Part shown: in pieces, positions 1 through 6,953 of the stretch
How the letters are laid out: every line of letters starts with the position of its first letter
How positions within the stretch are numbered: the stretch's first letter is position 1
Assembly: GCA_947472765.1 (NCBI GenBank)
Contig: CANJCM010000008.1
Span: 31,156-95,155 of the forward strand
Reading direction: 5' to 3'
From: Opitutia bacterium
GTDB lineage: Bacteria; Verrucomicrobiota; Verrucomicrobiia; Opitutales; Opitutaceae
DNA length: 64,000 bases
Made by a program: the position numbers and the translations under genes
Notes under the pieces: generated by a model
Seen by the model: only the letters and a program-made list of their open reading frames with translations
Databases searched by the model: none
Told to the model about the DNA's origin: nothing

Positions 1-1319
1 GGACGACGGAACGCGCGGGTGGCGAACTGGCGCAGCACCTCGGCGGCGTATTGGTCGCGTTCCGCCCGGCCGGCCGGCGAGGGGCCGGCGGGGAAGAAAC
101 GGGCGTGGTTTTCCGGGGCGACCCAGCGCTTCGGACTGACTGGTCCGTTCAGCGCCACGGAGACGACGCGCACGTCGAGTCGGGTGGGCGCGGGCGCAGC
201 GGCCGGGACCGCCCCGCGACCTGGGGCACCACCGCGACCCGCGGCTCCCGCGGGGGGAGTGGCTGGCGCCGCTGCGACTGCGTTCACGACGGCCGAAATC
301 GGGGCTGGAGCGGCAGCGGCTTCGGCGACCTTCGCTGGGGCCGCCGGCCGGATGATCAAAGGCAGCGGGACGATCTCGAACTCGACCGTGTGTTCGCCCG
401 GCGCGAGCGAGAGCGTGAACTCGTGGAGCAGCGTCTTGCGGTCCTGCCAGACGACGTCGTCGGTGAACCGCTCCTTGCCGTCGACCCGGCCGATGACTTT
501 GCAGTGGCCCGGGTCGTAGTCGAATGAGCCGCGCGCCTCCAACTCGACCGCGAGCCGATACTTGTCCTTCTGCTCGACGGTGAACTTGTGCGAGACCTTC
601 GCCGGCTCGCGGGCGCTGAGCTGCTCGGCGTTGCCCTTGCCGTCGGCGCCGCGGAAGTCGCGGCCCGTCGCGATCCGCTCGCGCATCACGCGGGCAACCT
701 TCGGCACCGCGCGGTCCACAATCGTGCCCGCCGCCGCGAGATATTTCTCCACGAGCAGAGGCGACAGGGTCAGGACGTCGCCGTTGTTGTCGAAGCCATT
801 GCCGCTGTCGTCAGGCGGAAACTCCACCTCGCTGTTGAAATCGATCCCCATCAGGTCGCGGATCGTGTTGCGGTACTCGATCCGGTTAAGCCGGCGCGTG
901 GTGACGCGTCCGGGATCAGGTTTCGCCGGGTCGAGTCCGAAGGCCTGAAACTTGATCCAGTTCTCCAGTTGCGCGATCTCGGCGGGCGCAGGCCGCGGCA
1001 CGTCTTTGTCTGGCGGCGGCATCATCCCGGCGCGGACATTCTTGAGCACCGCCTGCCAGAGGTCGCGGCGTTCGAGCAGCGCGGCGTCGGATTCGAACTC
1101 GTCGAAGACCACGCCGCCTTTGTCCATGCCTTCGCCGTGGCACTCATAGCAGTATTTGCTGAGCAACGGCTGCACGGTCTCGTGAAATGCCAGAGCTGCG
1201 GTGGGCAACGGAGCTGCGGAGAGATAGCCCGCGCCAAATCCAAAGAGCAGTGCGAGCGTGGACACCACGAACGCGGGCTTTGAACCGGCCATGGCCGCGG
1301 CAGAAAGGGGAACAGACAT
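1..1319 (-). CDS. DUF1587/DUF1592 cytochrome-like protein (C-terminus outside window)
   Basis: This is the N-terminal 439 residues of a large exported protein of the planctomycete/verrucomicrobial cytochrome family; the gene runs off the left edge. A signal anchor (about residues 15-36) is followed by one c-type heme motif, CYECH, at residues 57-61. Then comes the DUF1587 signature RLNRIEYRNTIRDLMG, a beta-rich carbohydrate-binding-like section, an Ala/Gly/Pro-rich linker near window positions 180-310, and the start of DUF1592 (RQFATRAFRRP). The function of the family is unproven; members are thought to be periplasmic redox or polysaccharide-related proteins. No DUF1552 partner lies upstream in this window. 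An internal Met at residue 10 is an alternative start. Family call firm, role unknown. Confidence 0.85.
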   Translation of the reverse strand, partial: MSVPLSAAAMAGSKPAFVVSTLALLFGFGAGYLSAAPLPTAALAFHETVQPLLSKYCYECHGEGMDKGGVVFDEFESDAALLERRDLWQAVLKNVRAGMMPPPDKDVPRPAPAEIAQLENWIKFQAFGLDPAKPDPGRVTTRRLNRIEYRNTIRDLMGIDFNSEVEFPPDDSGNGFDNNGDVLTLSPLLVEKYLAAAGTIVDRAVPKVARVMRERIATGRDFRGADGKGNAEQLSAREPAKVSHKFTVEQKDKYRLAVELEARGSFDYDPGHCKVIGRVDGKERFTDDVVWQDRKTLLHEFTLSLAPGEHTVEFEIVPLPLIIRPAAPAKVAEAAAAPAPISAVVNAVAAAPATPPAGAAGRGGAPGRGAVPAAAPAPTRLDVRVVSVALNGPVSPKRWVAPENHARFFPAGPSPAGRAERDQYAAEVLRQFATRAFRR

Positions 1320-1897
1320 CACGGGGTAGAAAGGCGCGGCGGCGTAGGCGCCAACGCTAGTGCAACGCTGTGGGCCTGAGTGGAAAAATCAACAGCTCGG
1401 ATTTTGGATTCTCGATTTTGGATTTCAGCCTCGAGGCAGTGGAATGTAGGGCCGCCGCCCTTCGAATAGCGCAGAGCCTTTATTTTAAGCGAACGGCAGG
1501 CCGTGAGCCTGTCGAACGGCTCGCCGACGCGCCGCTTCTCGAATGAATGACAGAGGCCTGCCGACGCGCGGCAGCTACCCTGCTGGTGAACGTCCCGCTC
1601 GAGGTAATGCAGCAGTGGACGGTGGGGGCACCGTCTCTCCAGCGGTTGCTTTTCGAGAGAAGGAAGTGACGGAGCTCGAAAGATCCACCTGCCCTGGAAG
1701 GTGGGTGTCCTCCTCACCCGCCGGTTACTTTCAACTGCATCGTTCCGGTTCGAGCGGGGTTAAGCGCTGCGCCGGGGTGTGTTGTCCGGGGAGGGGGCAA
1801 CCTCGCAGCGACCTCCAATCGAAAAGCGAGAATCCAAAATCCAAAATCAGGGCCGCAACCTGAGGCCTAGCGTTGAGCCGGGCCTGAAAGCGTCCCA
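1320..1897. repeat. Intergenic repeat block (family B copy 1 inside inverted family F repeats)
   Basis: No gene is seen in these 578 bases. Positions 1435-1795 are a diverged copy of a roughly 330-base dispersed repeat that also occurs at 27300-27645 (same orientation) and 19970-20215 (inverted). The block is bracketed by a perfect 15-base inverted repeat, GATTTTGGATTCTCG at 1400-1414 and its complement at 1827-1841. Short ORFs in this block are repeat-derived and do not look like genes. Confidence 0.7.
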
Positions 1898-3871
1898 TTA
1901 CGGCGCGGCCCGCCACTCTTCGTCGAAAAAGCCGGCCGTCACGATCTTCCCGGGCCACCGCGGCCCCGGCGCCTCGTGAAGATCGATAATCGCGTAGTCG
2001 GGCAGCTTGGGAATCTGCAGCGCGTTCGTGCCGTAGGCGTGATCGCGGAAATCGATGCCGCTGTTCAGGACCACGTAACGCGAGGGATTGAGTGGATTCG
2101 GGAAGATGAGAATCGGCGCGTGGTGATCCGCGGCGTAACTCTGGCCGCGGAACGTCAGTACCTTCTCGGTCCAAGTCAGCGGGAGCTGTGCGAGAATCCG
2201 CCGCAGGATCGAATTCGACGCCGGGTCGCCCCAGAGAATCAGATTCTTTGTGGAGATGTCCGTGTCGGTCAGCGCCGTGTCGTCCACCACCGGCGCCTCG
2301 CCGCGGAAGAGATCGCGCCAGAGTTTGGTCGCGGCGCCGAGTTCGCGGTGCGCCCAGGTCCCGATTGCTGGATGCCACGACTGTCCCGTCGGACGGACAT
2401 GCACGAAGCCTTCCATGAAGGCGTCATCGATCGGTCCGCTGAGCCGTGGCTGCTTCCGGAGGCCGGCGGGAGCGCCGGCTTTCCACAGGGTACCGTCACG
2501 GTGAAGCACCACGTTCGTGGCCGGGGTTTGCGGGAGCGCCACGGACTGGCCGTCAATCGTGACCGAGCGCACGCCGGGCACCGCGAGACGGACGGCGCGT
2601 GTGTTGCGGGTCGTTAATGTAACCTTGTCACCTTCGCGCTTCGCCACGAGGTCGGCCCGCTTCCAGTGTTGATCGAGGCCTTCGAACCGCGCCCAGGACT
2701 CGCCGGGATAACGCAGGGTATGCGTCGTGACATGCAGTTCCCGCGGCAGCGGATCGCGACCGTGGTCGGCGAGCGCTTCGAGGCGACTGACGAGCTCTTT
2801 CTTGGTTTCAGGATGGTACGCGTGCGCCGTGTTCGGTCCGATGAGATGCGGCAGCTTCAATCCCTCGGCTGCCATCGCTTCGCTCATGATGTCGGCCGCC
2901 TGCTTCTGTTTGTCGATTTCGCCGCTGTAGGCGATCGTCGGAAGGTTGAAGAGATTCGCGGCGTAGTCGGTCGCGTTGTACTGATGCCAAAGCTGCTGCT
3001 CCCAGGAAGTGGGCGGCTCCTTGCCCGGGGCAAAGGCGCTCGTGTACACCGCGGCTTCGGCGAATCCCGCGCCCGGCGCCGCGGCGCACCAAAGTCCGGC
3101 GTGATGCACCGCGAGATGCCAGGTGCTCGCGCCGCCCATGGAGAAGCCGGCGACGATTACGCGATCCGGATCGACGGCGTAGGTCGTTCGAACCGCCGCC
3201 ATCGCCTCGAACACATCCACCTCGCCGGCAAACTTCGTCGCGTTGCAGAACCGGCCGTAGGGGATGAGCAGGATCGTGTCGCGCGGCGTAAGCTGCGGCG
3301 CGGTCGTCTCGCGCTCCGCGATGAATGCCAGTTCGCTCCGCTTCTCCCCGCGGCCCAGCAGCCAGACCATCAGCCGGTTCGGACGATCGCGCCGCGCCGA
3401 CGCCGGCACGAGCAGGCCGTAGGGTTGGACCGAGCCGTCGAGTGGCGAGCGATGTCCGCGGACAATCAATCCGGTCGCGTCGAGCCAGGGCGCCTCGCCC
3501 CGTCCCAGGGCCGACGCGCGTTCGTGTCCCGTCGCGAGCAGTTGGCGGGCGATTCCGACCTGCTTGGGATCGAAGAACTCATTGTAACGCAGCGCCCAGT
3601 CGACCGCCTTGTGGTACACCTCGACATCCGGCAACAGCGTGGCGAGTCGGCTCGAGGACGGCACGGCCAGCCGGCGCGCCAGAGCGTCGATTTCCTGCCG
3701 CAGCGCGGCAGCGCCCTGCGTTAGCTCGGTGCGATCAGCGGTGGAAATTTCGATGCCCGGCGGAGGCAGCTTCCGTGGCGCGATTGCTGGCGTGGAATCG
3801 GCGGCGAAGAGCGGCAGGCCGGCGAGCAGGACAGGAAGAAGCAAACGGCGAAGGCGGACCGAACACAGCAT
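1898..3871 (-). CDS. Secreted alpha/beta-hydrolase esterase/peptidase (prolyl-oligopeptidase or PHB-depolymerase-like)
   Basis: A 657-residue exported hydrolase. The start at 3871 was chosen because it gives a compact signal peptide (MLCSVRLRRL then a hydrophobic stretch ending LFAAD); the frame is open upstream, but that part is Arg/Pro-rich and has no signal features. The nucleophile elbow GFSMGG is at residues 242-247 (Ser244), preceded by a strand RVIVA. A likely catalytic His lies in GPNTAHAYHP. The C-terminal half continues about 300 residues past the fold with no domain I recognise. It is divergent from the CHRD gene at 4219. Substrate cannot be told from sequence; an ester or peptide is plausible. 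Confidence 0.8.
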   Translation of the reverse strand: MLCSVRLRRLLLPVLLAGLPLFAADSTPAIAPRKLPPPGIEISTADRTELTQGAAALRQEIDALARRLAVPSSSRLATLLPDVEVYHKAVDWALRYNEFFDPKQVGIARQLLATGHERASALGRGEAPWLDATGLIVRGHRSPLDGSVQPYGLLVPASARRDRPNRLMVWLLGRGEKRSELAFIAERETTAPQLTPRDTILLIPYGRFCNATKFAGEVDVFEAMAAVRTTYAVDPDRVIVAGFSMGGASTWHLAVHHAGLWCAAAPGAGFAEAAVYTSAFAPGKEPPTSWEQQLWHQYNATDYAANLFNLPTIAYSGEIDKQKQAADIMSEAMAAEGLKLPHLIGPNTAHAYHPETKKELVSRLEALADHGRDPLPRELHVTTHTLRYPGESWARFEGLDQHWKRADLVAKREGDKVTLTTRNTRAVRLAVPGVRSVTIDGQSVALPQTPATNVVLHRDGTLWKAGAPAGLRKQPRLSGPIDDAFMEGFVHVRPTGQSWHPAIGTWAHRELGAATKLWRDLFRGEAPVVDDTALTDTDISTKNLILWGDPASNSILRRILAQLPLTWTEKVLTFRGQSYAADHHAPILIFPNPLNPSRYVVLNSGIDFRDHAYGTNALQIPKLPDYAIIDLHEAPGPRWPGKIVTAGFFDEEWRAAP

Positions 3872-4218
3872 GGCGGAAGGCGCGGGGTGGACGCGGACGA
3901 GGGGAGCGACGCGGGAGGGAAGATTGGAGCGTGCCCAGCGTTGGCAACCGGGAACCGCGGGTCTGGCCGCGGAATGGCGAGCGACGAGTGCCAATTGCCG
4001 AACTCAGGAATAGGAACGGTCGACCCGTGTCGGACCCAAGCGAACGCTCAATGCCGGACCCTCAACGCCCAACGCTCACGCTGGCATCGGGAGCGGCGCT
4101 TGACGCGGCCCCGGTTTGTTTTTCGTCCCGGCGCCTTTTTGCGGTAACAGTCCTGTTACGCCCTCCCAATTGCCGTCACCGCTTCCGTGTACGTTCTGAG
4201 GGGAATCCCACTCACCCT
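3872..4218. other. Divergent intergenic region upstream of the esterase and CHRD genes
   Basis: These 347 bases separate two divergent genes and should hold both promoters. No convincing -35/-10 pair could be picked. The notable element is the 7+7 palindrome at 4144-4159, listed separately. Positions 4030-4090 hold short imperfect direct repeats of the CAACGCCCAACGCTCACGC type. Confidence 0.5.
4144..4159. promoter_or_regulatory. Operator-like palindrome upstream of the CHRD gene
   Basis: GTAACAGTCCTGTTAC is a perfect inverted repeat with 7-base arms and a 2-base spacer, 59 bases before the ATG at 4219. Size and placement fit a dimeric repressor or activator site. No regulator for it is identified, so this is a structural observation only. 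Confidence 0.4.
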
Positions 4219-5688
4219 ATGAAATTGTCGCTGTTTCGCCGTGTCTCCGTCGCCGTCGCCTCGCTGGCGTTAACGGCTTTTGCCTCCGCCCAGACGCTTC
4301 AGTTCCGCGCTACGATCAACGGAGGTCAGGAAGTGCCGGCCTCCGGTTCCGCCGCCACCGGTTCGGCCGTGATGATCTACGACGTCGGCACGAACAAATA
4401 TGACCTCGTGGTCACGCTGAACAATTTCCCGACCACTCTGCTCAGCTCTCAGGTCGAGGAGGGCGCTCTCGGGGCCGCTGGCACGGGCGTTTCCAATCTC
4501 GGCGGCGAGGCCGTCTACACCCGCAGCGGCAACACCCTGACGGCCACCTTCCGCAACCAGACCTATGGTGGCACCAAGCTCACTCTGCTCCGCAATGGCG
4601 CCGCGTTGAACTTCGCCACCGGTGCTTTTGCGAGCGGCGAGATTCGCGGCCAGTTGATCGCCCAGCCGAAGCGGCTCTACGCGAATGTCGACGTGTCGCA
4701 GGAGCGCGCGGCGTTTCCCGCCAACGCCAACCTCGCCTCCGCTGTGGGCTTTGGTGCGGCGGTCATGACCTACGATGTGGGCCTCAACAAGGTGAACCTC
4801 CGCATCAGCACTTATAACTACAACAACACGCTTACGGCCTCGCACTACCACGAGCAGTTGCCCGGCGTCAGCGGTCCGGTCGTCACCAACCTGGGCGCCG
4901 GCACCGTCGCGAACTACACGGTGAGCGGGAATCAGATCAACGGGACCTTCCTGAATCTCACCTACAGTGGCGACCCGATCAAATTGCTCTCCGGTGGCGC
5001 CTACCTGAATTTCCATAGCAACGTGAACGGCTCCGGAGAATGCCGCGGTCAGGTCTACAGCTCCGAGGAAACCGCCGGTTCGCGCCTGCTCAATCTCTCG
5101 GCTCTAGGCGCTGTCGGTGCGGGCAACTCGCTTATTGGCGGCCTTAATGTCGCTGGCCCCGAGCCGGTCCGGGTTCTCGTCACGGCCAAGGGCCCGTCAC
5201 TCACCGCGCTCGGCGTCGCCGGGGCGCTCGCGAATCCGAGCCTCTCGATTTATGACTCGGCCGGCCGTCGCATCGCGACGAATGAGGACGTCGGCGCCCT
5301 CACGGGCACGGAGCTCGCGGACATTTACGGCGTGCCGACGAACTCGGTGGAATCCGCGCTCGTCCTCGTGTTGCCCCCGGGCAGCTACACCGCCGTCGTG
5401 TCCGGTGGCACGGGCTCTGGCACGGCGCTGCTCGAGGCCTACGACCTGCGCAATCAGGCGACGGTCAGCGCCGGCGCGACCGGCACCGTCGCCGAGTTCG
5501 AGGCCGACACCCAATTGCTCGAGGAATTCCACGCCGACCTGAAGCTCGCTGCGGAACGTCCGCAATTCGCCGCCCGGACGATGAAGATGACTCCGAAGGA
5601 ACTCGAACTCTGCGGTGCTCCCGCCGCGCCCACCGAGTCTGCGACCCGGCGGGCGATGGTCCCGCCGCTGGCGCTCATCCGCCGCTAA
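4219..5688 (+). CDS. CHRD-domain exported protein with Opitutales-type C-terminal domain
   Basis: A 489-residue protein with a clean signal peptide (MKLSLFRRVSVAVASLAL to FASAQ). Two tandem CHRD modules follow, about residues 26-155 and 160-285. Each starts with a motif like ATINGGQEVPASGSAATGSA and ends with an (A)SGE(I/C)RGQ(L/V) strand. CHRD domains are known from chordin and many bacterial surface proteins; their bacterial ligand is unknown. Residues about 290-430 resemble a domain common at the C-terminus of Opitutales exported proteins (RLLNLSALGAVGAGNSLI, then a VTAKGPSL-type strand). No anchor or sorting signal is evident. A strong terminator follows at 5702, so it is probably monocistronic. 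Confidence 0.8.
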   Translation: MKLSLFRRVSVAVASLALTAFASAQTLQFRATINGGQEVPASGSAATGSAVMIYDVGTNKYDLVVTLNNFPTTLLSSQVEEGALGAAGTGVSNLGGEAVYTRSGNTLTATFRNQTYGGTKLTLLRNGAALNFATGAFASGEIRGQLIAQPKRLYANVDVSQERAAFPANANLASAVGFGAAVMTYDVGLNKVNLRISTYNYNNTLTASHYHEQLPGVSGPVVTNLGAGTVANYTVSGNQINGTFLNLTYSGDPIKLLSGGAYLNFHSNVNGSGECRGQVYSSEETAGSRLLNLSALGAVGAGNSLIGGLNVAGPEPVRVLVTAKGPSLTALGVAGALANPSLSIYDSAGRRIATNEDVGALTGTELADIYGVPTNSVESALVLVLPPGSYTAVVSGGTGSGTALLEAYDLRNQATVSAGATGTVAEFEADTQLLEEFHADLKLAAERPQFAARTMKMTPKELELCGAPAAPTESATRRAMVPPLALIRR

Positions 5689-5701
5689 TTTTTAGGCACC
5701 G

Positions 5702-5733
5702 CCGCCCCGGTCGAAAACCGGGGCGGTTTTTTT
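5702..5733 (+). terminator. Rho-independent terminator after the CHRD gene
   Basis: A 10-base perfect stem (CCGCCCCGGT at 5702-5711 with its complement at 5717-5726), a 5-base loop and seven T residues, 13 bases after the stop codon. Confidence 0.9.
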
Positions 5734-5742
5734 GTGGGGCTG

Positions 5743-6000
5743 GGAACCACTAACGGACACTAACTCGGAGCTCAGAATCGACCAGGCCCTCACTCGAGCC
5801 GAGGAACCACTAATGGACGCTAATGGGACACTAATCCGGAACTGCCGGTTTCCTGGCTTCAGGCCCAACGGTTTTACTCTGAAACCCAGCACGGATGAAG
5901 CCATATAGCTACTTAGCGTTAGGGGCCCGTTAGTGATAGTCAGTGGTACAAAGCCGCTCCGAACGAGTGTCCGATTAGTGGCAATGAGTGGTGATTAATG
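5743..6000. repeat. Inverted cluster of CACTAA-type repeats (family E)
   Basis: Two plus-strand units built on ACCACTAAYGGACRCTAA lie at 5743-5770 and 5803-5840. Two related minus-strand units (ACCACTGACTATCACTAACG and CACCACTCATTGCCACTAAT) read right to left at about 5914-5945 and 5965-6000. The element is therefore an imperfect inverted repeat of about 255 bases. Its right part overlaps the 3' end of the trhO gene. Confidence 0.65.
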
Positions 6001-6719
6001 TTTTCCGTGGTGGGCCGCAGGCCGCCGTCCAGGCCGACGCGTTCGTCGAAGACGAAGCACGTGCCTTCGAAGTGCGCCGGGCCGCAGCGCTCGAAGTATT
6101 TCAGGATGCCGCCGTCGAGTTGGTGGACTTTTTCGGCGCCAATTTGCTGAAGATAGGGCCCGGCCTTTTCACAGCGGATGCCGCCGGTGCAGAACATCAC
6201 GATCGGCGCATCGGGGAGATCGGGCAGCATCCGCCGCGCCGCGGCTGGGAAATCGCGAAAGCGACGGATGCCCGCGCTGCGCGCCCCGCGAAACGTTCCG
6301 TGACCGACTTCGTAGTCGTTGCGCGTGTCGATCAGCGTCACCGGCCGGCCTTCATCGAGCCACTGCTTCAGGGTCTCCGGCGCGAGCCGCGGTGCGGGTT
6401 CCCGCGCGGGATCCACGCCTGGCACGCCGAACGCGATGATCTCTCGTTTGATCTTCACGAACATCCGCTGAAAGGGCGGATGGTCGCTGTGGCTCTCCTT
6501 CGGCGTGAGATCCTCGAGTCCGGGCACGCGGCGCAGTTCAGCCATCAGTTCCGCCGTGGTCGTGGCGGATCCGGCGACGAACAGATTGATGCCCTCGGTG
6601 CTGAGGAGAATCGTGCCCTTGAGGCCGCGGGCTGCCGTGAAGTCACGCAGCCGATCCCGCAAATCCGGCAGGGCGGTCAGTGGCGCAAACTTGTAGGCGG
6701 AAAGATTGGTGACGGACAT
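5940..6719 (-). CDS. trhO: tRNA uridine(34) hydroxylase, rhodanese-type
   Basis: TrhO (YceA family) hydroxylates U34 of several tRNAs to 5-hydroxyuridine. The 259-residue protein has the N-terminal ferredoxin-like domain (LKGTILLSTEGINLF at 33-47), the linker KESHSDHPPFQRM, and a rhodanese domain with active-site loop FCTGGIRCEKA (Cys177 and Cys183). The DTRNDYEVGHGTF motif at 131-143 is also typical. The final residues, about 239-259 (ENINHHSLPLIGHSF and on), are encoded by the CACTAA repeat element and look like a read-through tail, since the rest of the protein is already complete. It is convergent with the CHRD gene. Confidence 0.92.
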   Translation of the reverse strand: MSVTNLSAYKFAPLTALPDLRDRLRDFTAARGLKGTILLSTEGINLFVAGSATTTAELMAELRRVPGLEDLTPKESHSDHPPFQRMFVKIKREIIAFGVPGVDPAREPAPRLAPETLKQWLDEGRPVTLIDTRNDYEVGHGTFRGARSAGIRRFRDFPAAARRMLPDLPDAPIVMFCTGGIRCEKAGPYLQQIGAEKVHQLDGGILKYFERCGPAHFEGTCFVFDERVGLDGGLRPTTENINHHSLPLIGHSFGAALYH

Positions 6720-6953
6720 GAGGCGTTGATCAGCACACCCGATTCGTGACCGGCGTAAAGCGCCGCCGCAGAATTGTCCGCTATCACCGGCGCGGTCTTA
6801 CCGCCGGGAAAGATTTGCGTCTGATGGTCTGCCGGTGGCACCGAAGAACCGGGGGGGCCAAGTTGAACGAAAAAAGGGGTTGTGTATGCCATCAAAAGCG
6901 GCCCATTTCCCTCTGGGATTACCCCTTCCCTGATGGGCTCTTTCTTTTCTCCT

